A DNA stretch of 64,000 nucleotides from the NCBI GenBank assembly GCA_020746105.1, contig CM036618.1, positions 9,370,501 to 9,434,500 on the forward strand, read 5' to 3'. Under the pieces are notes generated by a model. The model worked only from the letters and a program-made list of their open reading frames with translations, did not search any database and was not told where the DNA came from. Made by a program: the position numbers and the translations under genes. The stretch comes from Trogon surrucura. Lineage: Eukaryota > Chordata > Aves > Trogoniformes > Trogonidae. Positions 13,349 to 24,723 of this stretch are shown here, piece by piece. Numbering within the stretch: position 1 is the stretch's first letter; every line of letters starts with the position of its first letter.

Positions 13349-13600
13349 ATCACAGAATCATAGCTTTCTTTGGATTGGAAGGGACCTTCTAGAAGTCATA
13401 TAGATAACTCCTCTCTGCCACTAGCAGGGACATCTTTCACTAAATCAGGTTACTCAAAGCCCCATCCAACCTGGCCCTGAACACTTCCAGAGATGGGACA
13501 TCCAACTTCTCTGGGCAATGCATTCCAGTGTCTCACCATCCTCATCATAAGTAATTTCTTCCTTATATTCAATCTAAATCCATTGTTTTGGTACTGTTGG
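13349..13600 (-). mobile_element. CR1 LINE 3' fragment, old copy
   Basis: The plus strand begins 'cacagaatcatag', continues with 'ggattggaagggaccttcta', then 'ctggccctgaacacttccag' and 'tctctgggcaatgcattcc', ending near the segment that codes the R-K-x-F-F region. This is the reverse complement of a CR1 3' end plus the last codons of ORF2. Divergence is high. It faces the fragment at 13.1 kb. Confidence 0.85.
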
Positions 13601-13645
13601 AGATAAGAGGCTTTCTTTTCCATGATATCTGGAAGTCAGGATGGG

Positions 13646-13800
13646 CTCTTGACTGGGTGGGTCTCTTTCTGAAGCATATCCTTGGATCAGGAACATGTTA
13701 TTAGGCTGGGTGCTGGATTTGCAGGGTAAAATGCTGTGCAGTATTTGAAGTGGGATGTTGGACTAGGTTATTGTAATCATCTGCTCTAGCTTTGATAGCT
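13646..13800 (+). repeat. Possible ancient repeat tail
   Basis: 'gatgttggactaggttattg' followed by 'taatcatctgctctagcttt' resembles a widespread amniote repeat end of the form 'ggactagatgatcataatggtcccttctggc'. The match is weak and I cannot name the family. Confidence 0.25.
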
Positions 13801-14737
13801 CTTCAAAGGTAGGACTGATGCTAATATAGAGGTTTTTAGAACTGCAGGTTGAAAGCTGACGTGTAAATGCAAAATGAAATCATCAGAATATTAATCATTT
13901 GCTTAAGGGAAGACATGCACTGTTAAATGTCGAGGAACGATGTTACCAAGGTGGGCAGGAAGACTACCCATAAGTATCATAGCAAAAACTGAATTTGACT
14001 CCCAAAGACGATAGTCAAAAAAAGACTTTTTGATAATGTCAGCAACTTGGTAACTTGGAACATGAATTGATTTATAACCTATATAAGACAGAAATTCACT
14101 GGGGCAGGTTATCACATGAAAATTATTAAAACATTTCTTATTCTTCCCCCAAAACGGATGATGCTGTTTATTGTCACTGGGGACCCAGGATTAGGAGGAC
14201 CTCTGACTAGATCAGGAGAGGAATTCTTCTATCAAGTATTCAAGATTGAGAAATTTTCCTGAGGCTTTGGCAGAATTCACTCCTGTATCTGAGCAGTGAT
14301 TAAGTTGAAAATACACTTTTTCTTGTTGTAAGTTAGAAGTTGACTGATATCTTCAGAAATAAGGCAATGTTGCATCAATCAATTCTACCTTGCCAAGGGC
14401 ATTTAAAGGGTTAATGTTTTCTGAATACTCCACCTGGTAAATTACTGCTCCTACACTCAGCTCAAACTCAATTTCATTCCTTCAAGGTTCCAGTAATCGT
14501 ATCGCTAGGCAATAGCTGAGCTGAAGTTTCCTTTGAATCTGAAATTGTATAATTGAACTTTTGAACTGAGGTCCACCCATCACTTTCTAGCTGCGCTCCT
14601 TGGTGACAGAGATATTTTTCTCTAGTTTGATGGTAGCTGATTACTAAATCCTTGTTATTTTTTCTTTACTTTTAATGTACCACGCTGTATATTTGTTTGT
14701 GATTTTCCCTCAGACAAAGAAATCTATTATCATTGGT
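13801..14737. other. Unique sequence, no gene seen
   Basis: Nothing beyond short chance reading frames is visible. Confidence 0.5.
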
Positions 14738-14983
14738 ACTACTTCTTGCATTTATAACCCACCTTTCACTGCAGGCTTTCTAAGCACTTCAGAAGCATTA
14801 AGCTCCATGAGAGGTCTATAACGAAGATAAACAATTTTAAGCTCTGGGGCAGAGACTGTAATTTTCCATATTTTACCAAAGCACAATGGAATGCTGAGCT
14901 AGTTTGCCTCTAAGCACTATTGCTATATAAGAAACTATAATATGCCAACATACTATAGATGAGGAAACTGAGGTATCAAGAAC
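14738..14983 (+). mobile_element. Ancient MIR-like SINE with an L2-like 3' end inside it
   Basis: Three segments follow one another. First, 14738-14808 resembles the 5' half of an amniote MIR ('tgcatttataacccaccttt' then 'tctaagcacttcagaagc'). Second, 14838-14935 resembles an L2-type 3' end ('ttaagctctggggcagagac', then 'aaagcacaatggaatgc', then 'tctaagcactattgc'). Third, 14946-14983 resumes the MIR core ('tatagatgaggaaactgagg'). The order suggests an L2-type tail inserted into a MIR-like element. The stretch ends abruptly at the CR1 copy starting at 14984. Confidence 0.5.
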
Positions 14984-15330
14984 CACAGAATCACAGAATG
15001 TTAGAGGTTGGAAGGGACCTCAAAGATCATCTAGTCCAACCCCCCTGCCAGAGCAGGACCACCTGCAGCAGAGCGCACAGGAACGTGTCCAGGAGGGTTC
15101 TGAATCCCTCCAAAGAAGGAGACTCCACAACCTCCCTGAGCAACCTGTGCCAGGGCTCTGTCACCCTCACAGGGAAAAAGTTTTTTCTAATATTTTTATG
15201 GAACCTCCTATGTTCCAGCTTGCACCCATTGCCCCTTGTCCTGTCAATGGACGCCACTGAAAAGAGCCTGGCTGCGTCCTCCTGACATTCCTCCTTGACA
15301 TATTTATAAACATTAATGAGGTCACCACAG
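14984..15330 (-). mobile_element. CR1 LINE, 5'-truncated
   Basis: The plus strand starts 'cacagaatcacagaatg', then 'ggttggaagggacctcaaag' and 'atcatctagtccaacccccc'. This is the reverse complement of a CR1 3' end. On the minus strand, the ORF2 C-terminus is readable (about 15027-15329), including [30 protein letters not shown] and [19 protein letters not shown]. The homology stops at 15330, where the other long copies continue toward the reverse-transcriptase core. The insertion truncated or interrupted the older SINE at 14738-14983. Confidence 0.92.
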
Positions 15331-17865
15331 AAATTGTCAAAATCTGGACCTTCACCAATCGTAAAGATTAAAGACAACACGTGTTAGGAGAAGAAGCAGT
15401 ATTTGACATGTGTAGGTATGCTTTCTTCACTGCAGTAGTAAGTATTTTGAGACTCTAATTAGCCTGAGATATTCATTACACTACTTTTAAACACCTTTAC
15501 AATAGTTTGGTATCTGTTACCTCATTTTTATTTTAATGCATCCCTGTCCCTTGCCCATCATTAGGAAGGTCAGACACGCTGGGAAACTGAATAATCTATT
15601 TGTAATAGGCACATTTTGGTTTCCAGTTGTGTTAGGCACTGTACTTGAGAAGGGATGGTTTTGTCTCTAGACAGGCCATCAAGAGGTCTCCTTGCACGTG
15701 CAGGTTCAGATCTCCAGACAGAAATAAAATTCACAGACCAGAGCCCAGTGTGGTCCATGCAATTACTCACACAGGCCAGTATCAGAGAAGCCGCCTCATA
15801 CCGATTTGCAAATGCATTTCATTTCTAAGGTAGAAGAAACATAGAGATCATTGGGATTTTGGGGTTAGGATACAGGTGTAGTCTCTGGCTGAGGGGATCA
15901 GTGCTAATAAATAATGTACTTTTTTGCTGGTTACAGAACTCTTTTGAGCTTATTTGTTTCAAAGACTTTTCAAAATAAATCTTCAGCTATCGCATGATTT
16001 GCTTGTTTTTTCTCCTGGGTTATACCTGATAGAGCACACTGATCACAGAAGATATATGAAAAATGCTGATGCCTTCAGCTGCTGCTCAGGGTGTTTTTTT
16101 AACATGTGTCCAAAAACAGTTCTTTACAATACAGCAGTTATTAAAATGCCACAGCAACACAGATTTTGCACATGCATAACAGAGCATGGTCACACTGGCC
16201 AGGTCACCTTTGAAGTTAAGGAAGCTATTAGTTACAGGACACACAAGTGACTGTGGAAGTAACACCCTTATATTTGTAATTGTATTCACAGGGCTCTTAG
16301 CTACAAATAGGCTGCAATGGACATCAAGGTGTAGGAAGCTACAGGACTGTTTAGAGGGAAAAAAAAGTGTACTGTACAATGGGAAGCACATTCAAACCCA
16401 TCAGCAAAATCTTTGGCTCATCAACGTGGTACTAGCAACGCTTCCCGTAGTTTGTTAATTGGATCTACAGCTGTCTTGACTCACCGTCTGCAGATGATGC
16501 AGTCTCGTAGGCTATGTGGGACTCAATGAGAAGGGTGAGCTTTAACCGGCTTCCTCAGAGGTGGTTGTTAATTTGATGATGATGGCTCAAGCATTTTCTT
16601 TTGGTTTTTCAAAACAGCTTGAGCCACATGGAGGCCATAGAATCAACCAGAGAAGAACTCTGCTAATTTCCGAGTGCTGTTATCACTGAATTTATACAGG
16701 TGCATGTAGAATTGTTACCTAGCTTCCTGCTGGCTTAGGGGAACTACAGGTGATAAGGGTTGAAAACTCCCAAACAATCAAACAACAACAACAACAAAAC
16801 CTAATAAAAATCCCTGCTACCTAAAGTATGTAGCAGGTGAGATTTCATTAGCTGGTTTAGGCCTCTGAATAATTTTCACGCAGTATTTTTGAATGATCTC
16901 TTGAGGATGTGGAATAGCCTGTTAAACCTCATTGTGAGGATCTATTTTGGCTGTTCAGGTCATTTAATAAGTCTCCCAGGGCTTTCTCAATGGTCACTGG
17001 AGAGACACCAGCCGCAGAGCATGACTGAACACAGTCTTGGGAGAAGGACATTCTTTTGGTCTTTGTGCCATTTGTTTGTGTGCAGCACAATAAAAAAGAA
17101 TCTTGTATCACTTGGAGCCTTATGTACCACTGCAGAAGAAGGAGTAGCTATTCCCAATGATCTAGTGCAAACTATGTGTGCACTCACATTTAAATATCTG
17201 GAGGTGCAAGTAAACTGGGTTGTCTTACAAAAGTTTTGGAAATGCCCTTGGTGGTGTGTATAGAATGCAGTCTTTGGGTGATATGGCTCTGCTGAAGCAT
17301 CATTCCAACACTCCAACAGCTTTAAGAAAATCCTCCTTTCTTTTCTCATTGTTATTAAATAACACACTTTCCCCCCTTGATCAGGGAATAGCCATCTACA
17401 TCTGACTCCATCACCTTTGCGACTTCTGCACTATTGAAGGGCAGAACGGCAAGTTAACCATCCGTATTGGGAATTTTTCCTACAATTCATTGTATCCATA
17501 TTCTGTTCTTTTATGAATATAAATGCCACAGAATATCTGGGTCAATGATGTCTAAAGTTCTTTTTCTTGCATCTGTAATTGACTAAACTTAAAACAGGCC
17601 CTTTTGTGAACTTCTTTGGGCTGTATTGACAGCAATTTCTTTTAAAGAAAATGTCAAGGAATCTTGCTTTAAGGATTGAAATCATCCTATGTGTCATATA
17701 TTTCTCAAACTCTTTTACTGGAATTGGTCTTAAAATGCACTCACACTGCTCAATGTTCTAACGTTTGCATCTGTACTAGTTCCTCCTTGTATGTATTTTT
17801 TAACTTTTGTAAGGAGAACAATTTTATGCCCTCTCTCTGGTGCCATTTGAATTCATTTATAGACT
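15331..17865. other. Unique sequence with a short CAA run
   Basis: No gene is supported. A short AAC/CAA microsatellite lies at about 16781-16799. Overlapping frames of 120-126 codons at 16889-17367 lie on opposite strands and show no recognisable motif. Confidence 0.5.
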
Positions 17866-18072
17866 GCTAGGATCTCACAGAGATTTACAATACTAATTAA
17901 TTAACTTTCACGTTTCCCTTGGGCCGTAGGTAAAGATTATTATCCCCCATGTTACAGGGGTCACCAGTGCTCTCCTCTTCTTCAACCTTGTGTAAATCAG
18001 CAGTACCTCCACTAAAATCGATAGTGTTATCCTACAGTAGAATTGATACAAGTCAGAGAGGAATCTGGTCCA
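17866..18072 (+). mobile_element. MIR-like SINE followed by a second diffuse ancient repeat
   Basis: 17866-17963 matches the front half of an amniote MIR: 'ctaggatctcacagagattt' then 'acaatactaattaattaact', 'taaagattattatcccccat' and 'gttacagggg'. From about 17987 a different old pattern follows: 'tgtaaatcagcagtacctcc', 'actaaaatcgatagtgtta' and 'ggaatctggtcc'. This resembles a repeat common in reptiles and birds built around 'gtgtaaatcaggagtaactcc'. Both are strongly diverged. Confidence 0.55.
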
Positions 18073-18689
18073 GAAAATATATAGCCTGAGTTTAACTGTG
18101 TTTAAATGTGATTTCCTTCATGAGACTTTGAGAGAAGGATAGGGATGAGGGTTTCATAGGGGATGTCTTAGAGATGGGGTTCTACTGAAGTCTGGAGGAG
18201 CTCATACAATTGGTGTCTGAGGGACACCCAGCTCCTGCAGCATTCCTGGTGAATGGAGGCATGCTTATAGTCACACTAAGCAGAGATGCTCCAACCAACC
18301 CTCTGCTTACAGGTCAGGTACTTGCAAGCCCCCAAAAGGGACCAGAAACTGGGACAGAAGATCCACGAGCTAAGTGCAGAGAGAGAAGCAAAGCTGGCAG
18401 AGGGATTTTGTAGAAGCCTGGTGTCCTTCCAGGATTTTAGTGCTGTGCGTGCAGATGAGGTCTGAGTGTGATCAGCCGATGCCTGCCCGTACTGATGGCG
18501 TGATTCGCAGCCAGTGCAAATACAGCTTTGAGAACAGATGCCATCCTTACATTTCATTAACAGAGCATTTTGGCAGGGCGAAAAACACCTTCTCCATGTC
18601 CGCAAGAAACAACAGTGTCGTCAAGGCGTGTTTCTAAAGGTTTTGTTAGTTCAGGAACACAGTGGTCAGTGCTTTTCAAGTCTAAGCCC

Positions 18690-18790
18690 AAAATAACTTC
18701 TCCAAGGTCAGACAGTAGAGCAAGAAATAAATACTGGCTCCCATATGTCTGCTCTCACTTTTGGATTCCTTCCCCAACTAAGCCTTTCAT
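18690..18790 (+). mobile_element. MIR-like SINE fragment (3' part)
   Basis: 'aacttctccaaggtcagaca' followed by 'gtagagcaagaaataaatac', 'tggctcccatatgtctg' and a downstream 'ttccttccccaactaagcc' tracks the 3' half of MIR (gacttgcccaaggtcacaca ... agcca ... ctcctg ... ccactag). It is weaker than the 8.2 kb copy. Confidence 0.45.
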
Positions 18791-19460
18791 TTAATGCACT
18801 TGGTCTTGAACTGTGCATGGTGGTGGTTTGTTCCTGATCTATCCATGGCAGCTGTATTTATGGTAGCTCCACAGGCACCTCTTGATCTGTCTCTCCCAGT
18901 GGAATTGTCTCTCAGCACATTTATGAGCTTCTTGATTTAGAATATGTATTTCAAACTTTGGGAGCACTCTCTGGACAACGGTTTGTTTATGGTGCTCATG
19001 TCGTTCTTAGTTCAATGTTTATTAGCCCAACCCTCCCTGTCACTACATCACTTTGGAATAATATAGACCTTTATCTTCCACGTCCTTTGATTTTTCTAGC
19101 CATGCAGAAGACATACCAACTCTCCAAGTTTCTACAATTGTCTCATTAAGATATTTCACACTTTTCTTCACTATGTCTGGTAAGTACAATAAAGCAATTC
19201 CTTCAATTTACATGCTGGACATGCATCTGTACAATTTATCTACTCCTTCCATTAAATTACTCTTGCTTTTGCCAGATTATATTGGTGCTATCTCTGACTG
19301 CTTGAAAGATAAGACTGGCAAATAAGATTAAAAATAAACACAATTATTTTTAAAAGCCTTTTGTGCATACATAGTTTTTGAAATCTTGATACAATTAAAC
19401 CCTCTTTTTCTTCAAAGAATTCCACTAGGGCATATTATCTTTGTTGCCTGAACTTTACGG

Positions 19461-19520
19461 AGGGCCCTTCCTGCAAGTGGTGGTCCCATGGTGTGAGGTG
19501 CTGTATGAATAATAGAAAAA
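19461..19520 (-). mobile_element. L2-like 3' end fragment
   Basis: Read on the minus strand, 'catacagcacctcacaccat' followed by 'gggaccaccacttgcagg' resembles the L2-type 3' end ('tacagcgcctagcacaatgg' then 'ggccctg'). It sits 30 bp before a MIR fragment of opposite orientation. Confidence 0.4.
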
Positions 19521-19548
19521 ACATGTTCTGAATAAGTGGAGGATGTGT

Positions 19549-19690
19549 TTTTATCCCTATGCTCCCTATGTTACAGAGAGGAAATTGAGGCAGAGATGTG
19601 CCCCAGACTGCCAGGAGACGTGATAGGAATTGTGTTCTCCCAAGTTCCAGTCTAGTGCTTTAACCATTTGACCAGACTCCCTCTGAAAAA
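19549..19690 (+). mobile_element. MIR-like SINE, 3' half
   Basis: The MIR order is clear: 'gttacagagaggaaattgag' then 'gcagagatgtgccccagact', 'ggaattgtgttctcccaagt', and 'gtgctttaaccatttgacca' followed by 'gactccctct'. This covers the core to the 3' end of an amniote MIR and is among the best-preserved relics in the window. Confidence 0.7.
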
Positions 19691-22100
19691 ATGGTGTTTG
19701 TGAAATCCCAACAGCCTGACTGGACAGTCCAGCAGTGACAGGACACTGCCTGCAGTGGGGAAGAGGAGATAAGGGCTTTTGTGGGCATTTTGCATACTAC
19801 ATCCTTGCAGCTGGTACAGTAGATGCTGCCACTTGTTTTACTGATGTAAGTAATTTGAGGAAATGGAGGAGCAGGACAAACTGATTTCGTGAAGGAGAAA
19901 GGTAGAAAAATAAAACTAGCAAAACCAGGAGAGTATGTAAGACTATTTTCTACTGCTTTCTCCCTATCACTGTCTCCCCTCTGGACTTTGTCAGCTCTCC
20001 TTGTCCTTGTGCTACCTGCAGCTCCTGGTGTTTCCTTCACCAGCAGTGGTGGGCTGGGGCAGCCTCAGCAATGATTCACCCACAGCAAAGGCGACATAGG
20101 AGATTTGTGTCATTGACTCGAATATGGTGGTTAACAGGCCCATTGGCTTGAAGGTTGTTTTAGTCTAAGATGCAAACTGCAACAGCGGGATGTTGTCACA
20201 CACGTGTGTTATTTTGCTGGTGCTGCTCTGGTAGTGCTGGCAGGGGATGTATGCTCCCTGCCACCAGATCTTAACTGCAAGATTTGGCATGGCTCATTGC
20301 CCAAGCCCACGGTCAGGAATGGAAGGGCAGGCTGAGGAGACACAGAAAGGCTGGTGAAGGCTGGAAGAAAGGTTACAGATTGTATGATCCTTTTTAATGC
20401 AAGGTTCTCTGGTACACATTTGATCATACAAACACCATGAGCTCACTGGGCTCAGATACAAGTTTGGGCAATTCTTTCTTCCCTACCTGCACATCAGTCA
20501 CAGTTTGAACTGTGGATTTCTCTCTTTCTCCACTTTCTGTGACAGCTGTGAGAAAAGAACAGGATAGGACAATACTGCTATGCTGCAAGTTCCATATAAT
20601 ATTTGGCTCACGTTAAATCAGAAATCAATCAGAAATCAGTTGTGTGAAATTTCCTTCCTTTTTTTTGAAATTTATTTTACATTCTTGTTCTTTCTGATCT
20701 CCTTGTAGTTCATTAATTCCTCAAACGCCTTTTCTATTTCTTGTCTACACATTCTGTGAGTCTCCTTGCAATCATTCTTGCTTCCTTTTAAGAGGGATAC
20801 ATCTCACAGTCCTTACCCTGCTGATGCTTTGCAACCCTGTACTTCTGTTCTGCTGTAAATATCTCTGAAAGATATCTCACTTCTCTGTGACTATTTCCTA
20901 ATTAAAATCTCTAGTCACTTTGCACATCACTTGTATTTTTATCCCTTTTCAGAAGGCTTCTGTATCTGCTGCCTTAATCTCCCATTGCTTACTCCTTCTA
21001 CTTTCTTGTGTTCTTAGTGTTTCTGCTTAAAGTTCACTCTGAGGAGGAGCTAAGTTAAGGAGACATTGGTCACTGCTGTGAAGTCTGAGGGAGGAATGGC
21101 AGCAGGGATGCAGAAGGGATCATGCTGAAATTGGCTATTCCATTTGGAAAAGTCTGTTCCCAAGGTAGCAGGAGTGATGCAGACACGTTCTCTTCAGGGG
21201 TCTTCTAGATTTTCTGAGAGCAAATCTACATTTCTAGGACACATGAAGTATCCCATAGCTTTTCAGGTTGGTTAAAGTTTGGTTTCTTATGTTATCTTCC
21301 CAAGTGACCCTCTTTTTTCTTACCTAATTTTTCAATGTCTCTATCTCCCTTATGCTCCCACTTCTGCATGCCAACAAAGCTACTTTCCCATATAGTGGAA
21401 ACCTCAGGCAAAACAATTCTCCAAAGTTCAGAGAATTAAATGATGACTCTCCTGGGCTGGCCAGTGCAGTGGTTTTGTCATCTGTCATTTTGGCTCCTAT
21501 GCAGTAGGCCTGTGGCTCATTTCATCTGACTTTTAAGTATCTAAGAACTGGTCAGTGAAGTAAGACCTAGTCATCCTGGGTTTCCTTCATAGCCAAATGA
21601 GAAAGACAAGGTAAGTCCTCTTATCTGCTTTAGAAACCTGTCTTCTGTTGCAATAAATCATTATTCAGGTCCTCCCCATTTTATTTTTTTTTCCTGTTGA
21701 TACGGCTTTTGTGACTTCTTGGGCGATTATCTCAGATACAGACTTTTTGAACTTTGTAATGTGCAAATTCTCAAGGTAGAGCAGGTTCTAGGACAGCAAC
21801 AATAACAAGAAAAATTATGATGTCATGTTAGGGATTGGAATAAATCTTGGGAAACTTGAAAGAATATTCTCTCAAGAAAAAATAAAAGGAATCACTTTAA
21901 AAAATTAAAACTAAATGAAAAAATGTAGACTAGGATCAGTGAGGAACACTAGTGAGGTACTTCACTGCAGACTCCTAGTAAGTGTAAATGGTGGTGGTTT
22001 CAATAGTGTTCTATTCACCAAAACCATCCTAAATGTTAAAAGGTGCTATTTTGGGTAAATTGTTCAGATGATGAGGCTGCTGGATGTATTTTTAATGCTG
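19691..22100. other. Unique sequence, one exon-like segment
   Basis: No gene is established. An 18-nt segment at 21593-21610 is bounded by a pyrimidine-rich acceptor (tttccttcatag) and a consensus donor (gtaagt). Otherwise only chance reading frames are visible, the largest 126 codons on the minus strand at 19660-20040, overlapping the MIR end. Confidence 0.5.
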
Positions 22101-22205
22101 AATTATAGAATGGCCTGGGCTGGAAGGGACCTTAGAGATCATTTTAATCCAACCTCCCTGTTGTGGGCAGGGACGCCACCTCTCTGAGCTAAACCGGCCC
22201 TCCCT
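22101..22205 (-). mobile_element. Short CR1 LINE 3' fragment
   Basis: The plus strand reads 'atagaatggcctgggctgga' then 'agggaccttagagatcattt' and 'taatccaacctccctg'. It is the reverse complement of a CR1 3' end of a different subfamily from the long copies. It lies 515 bp upstream of the 22.7 kb CR1, in opposite orientation. Confidence 0.75.
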
Positions 22206-22719
22206 GTGTGTTTCGTGAAAACCAGACCCATATTACAGACTGGAGGTTAGCAGAACTGTTATGTAATTGAAAATTTTTGTGATATTTACAAAATATGGCA
22301 TAATCAAGAGAAGGCTTTACAGAGAATGTTAAGCTGTTTGGTAAAAAGAATGGCACTGTTAAAGTTGTAGTTACGTTAGCTTATACTTCCAAAAAAAACC
22401 AAGGAAGAACGACAAGACTGGAGCAAGTCAGGCTCTTAATGGGTTCTTCTAACACCACCCTGCCCAAGTTCTGGCAGCTGCATCCACAGGGAACAAGGAC
22501 AGGCCCATTTCCAGTGGGAAAGTGCTGGTTGTGAGTCGTGCCTATTTGTTAGCAAAGGATGTAAACTTTGGAAGCTGTGTTCCTGTTAAAAAGCCACCAA
22601 GGAACCTGTCTGGAAATAAGGGACAGAAGGAAGAGAGATGAAGCAATAAATCTGGCAATAAGATGAAAATTTGAGGGGAGATGTGAGCATGGACACAGGG
22701 ATAGCTTAGAAGGAACCTT
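22206..22719. other. Unique spacer between two CR1 copies
   Basis: No gene, RNA or clear repeat is recognised. Confidence 0.5.
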
Positions 22720-23671
22720 CAGTATTATTCAATATATTCATCGATGACTTGGATGAGGGACTAGAGAGTACTATCAACAAGTTTGCTGATGACACCAAGC
22801 TGGGAGGAGTGGCTGACACGCCAGAAGGCTGTGCTGCCATTCAGCGAGACCTGGACAGGCTGGAGCGTTGGGCGGGGAAAAATTTAATGAAATATAACAA
22901 GGGTAAATGTAGAGTCTTGCATCTGGGTAGGAACAACCCCAGGTTCCAGTATAAGTTGGGGAATGACTTATTAGAGAGCAGCACAGGGCAAAGGGACCTG
23001 GGAGTCTTGGTGGACAGCAGGATGACCATGAGCCAGCACTGTGCCCTTGTGGCCAGGAAGGCCAATGGCATCCTGAGGTGTATTAGAAGGGGGGTGGTTA
23101 GTAGGTCGAGAGAGGTTCTCCTTCCCCTCTACTCTGCCCTGGTGAGACCCCATCTGGAATACTGTGTCCAGTTCTGGGCCCCTCAGTTCAGGAGAGACAG
23201 GGAACTGCTGGAGAGAGTCCAGCACAGGGCAACCAGGATGATTAAGGGAGTGGAGCATCTCCCTTATGAGAAAAGACTGAGGGAGCTGGGGCTCTTTAGT
23301 TTGGAGGAGACTGAGGGGTGACCTCATTAATGTTTACAAATATATCAAGGGTGAGTGTCACGAGGATGGAGCCAGGCTCTTCTCGGTGACAACCACTGAT
23401 AGGACAAGGGGTAATGGGCTGAAACTGGAACATAAGAGGTTCCGCTTAAACTCGAGAAGAAACTTCTTCTCAGTGAGGGTGACGGAGCCCTGGAACAGGC
23501 TGCCCAGAGAGGCTGTGGAGTCTCCTTCTCTGGAGACATTCAAGACCTGCCTGGACACGTTCCTGTGTGGCATAGTCTAGGCGTTCCTGCTCTGGCAGGG
23601 GGATTGGACTTGATGATCTTTCGAGGTCCCTTCCAATCCCTAACATTCTATGATTCTATGATTCTATGATT
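22720..23671 (+). mobile_element. CR1 LINE, longest copy in the window
   Basis: This is a 5'-truncated CR1 retrotransposon of about 950 bp. It begins abruptly inside the reverse-transcriptase palm and runs through the ORF2 stop codon (23578-23580), a short 3' untranslated region ('ggacttgatgatctttcgag' then 'gtcccttccaat') and a tail with three copies of ATTCTATG ending near 23671. Truncation at the 5' end and the octamer tail are normal for CR1, which primes on its target without a poly-A tail. It carries no ORF1 and cannot move by itself. Confidence 0.95.
22722..23580 (+). pseudogene. CR1 ORF2 C-terminal half (reverse transcriptase), frameshifted
   Basis: This is the remnant of the CR1 ORF2 protein, an endonuclease-reverse transcriptase. 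It opens inside the palm motif at [13 protein letters not shown] and keeps the catalytic F-A-D-D box at 22782-22793. It continues with [45 protein letters not shown] and [15 protein letters not shown], the usual order in CR1. The frame hits a stop just after EETEG (stop at 23322-23324). At that point the DNA lacks 5 nt compared with the related copy at 58.1 kb, and the downstream part ([13 protein letters not shown] to [13 protein letters not shown]) continues in another frame to the stop at 23578-23580. ORF1, the endonuclease and the first half of the reverse transcriptase are missing. It is clearly a dead copy, but little decayed otherwise. Confidence 0.93.
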
Positions 23672-24723
23672 CATTTCTCTGCATAGTCTTACTTCCAAAT
23701 TTGCTAAAAGCTTTGTGTTCCACTTTCTGAGAATAAATAATAAACTACATCTAGACTTGTTATCCCAAAATTGCCAAAGCCTCTGGGCTAGATGTCCTCT
23801 GATACCTACTGATAAAGTTTCATCATATCCGTACTGTTCCTGGCCTCTGAAAACTCTTTCATCCCCAGAATAGGAAAATTGATTGCAAAGAGACAGAGTT
23901 GTTTGGAGTGCTGTAGCTGAGCATGCCAGGGATCTCACAAACAATTTAACAGCACAGCCTGGCTGTAGCTCCCATGCATGGTTGAGTTGCAAAGTTGCAA
24001 AAGTGATCCCACCCAAATGCTTGCTTTGTGCTGGAAAAACAAATCCAAGCAGAGAGGGGTGTCTTCCTTGAAGTGTTAATTGAATACATAGTGGTGTTTG
24101 AAAAACTCTTGGGACATATGAAGCCCATGATGACTTTAAGAGATGCAAAAACAGCTTGTGTCAAGCAGAAGGATCATAGAGGCCAATTCCATGAAGCGAT
24201 GCCTTGGAATGGATTTCTCATTATCAAGCCAGGGACCATTTTGGAGGAAACAGGCTGAAGTTTTGGAAAACCAGCAGCTTTCCTATAGTTCTAGGGAAAT
24301 CTCAAATTTGTTTGTGCAAAGGGGGAAAGAGGAACACAGAAAGGATAATAGGGAAGAGTCAGAGTCATTACGGGAAATATTTGCACCAAGGTCCTGGGGG
24401 GAAAAAAAAAAAAGAAAAATTGGTGCTGTGGGCAGAATCGGTAAAAATATTTGGAATGGTGAGCTGCAGAGTTGTTCAGGAAAATGGTATGTTGTGTGCT
24501 AGCTGTGGAAAAAGACAAACTAACCCAAAATATGAGTGCGTAAATGCTACTTGATCCACTATCATTTTTCTTCTCAAGGGATCAGCCCATGTGCTCTGAA
24601 ATGTGAACTGCTTGGGTACAAAAAATATTCTCTGTTCCATTGACGCAAAAACTTGACAGAATCTAGTTTCTTCTGTTTCTGTCACAATCAAAAGAAGAAC
24701 TGAACAAAACAGTGTGGCAACAG
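23672..24723. other. Unique sequence, purine-rich in part
   Basis: No gene is supported. Two overlapping plus-strand frames of about 118 codons (24143-24554) lie in a purine-rich stretch that includes an A-run near 24403-24420. Stop codons are rare there for compositional reasons, and I do not call either one. Confidence 0.5.

Noticed and set aside
16889..17367. Overlapping frames of 124 and 126 codons on opposite strands
   Set aside because: Neither shows a recognisable motif, and opposite-strand openness suggests composition or chance.
22749..23321. 190-codon plus-strand frame as a host gene
   Set aside because: It is the reverse-transcriptase part of a CR1 LINE (FADD box, [16 protein letters not shown]), not a host gene.
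24143..24554. Two overlapping plus-strand frames of about 118 codons
   Set aside because: They sit in purine-rich sequence with an A-run, where stop codons are rare. Two different frames are open at once, which argues for composition rather than coding.
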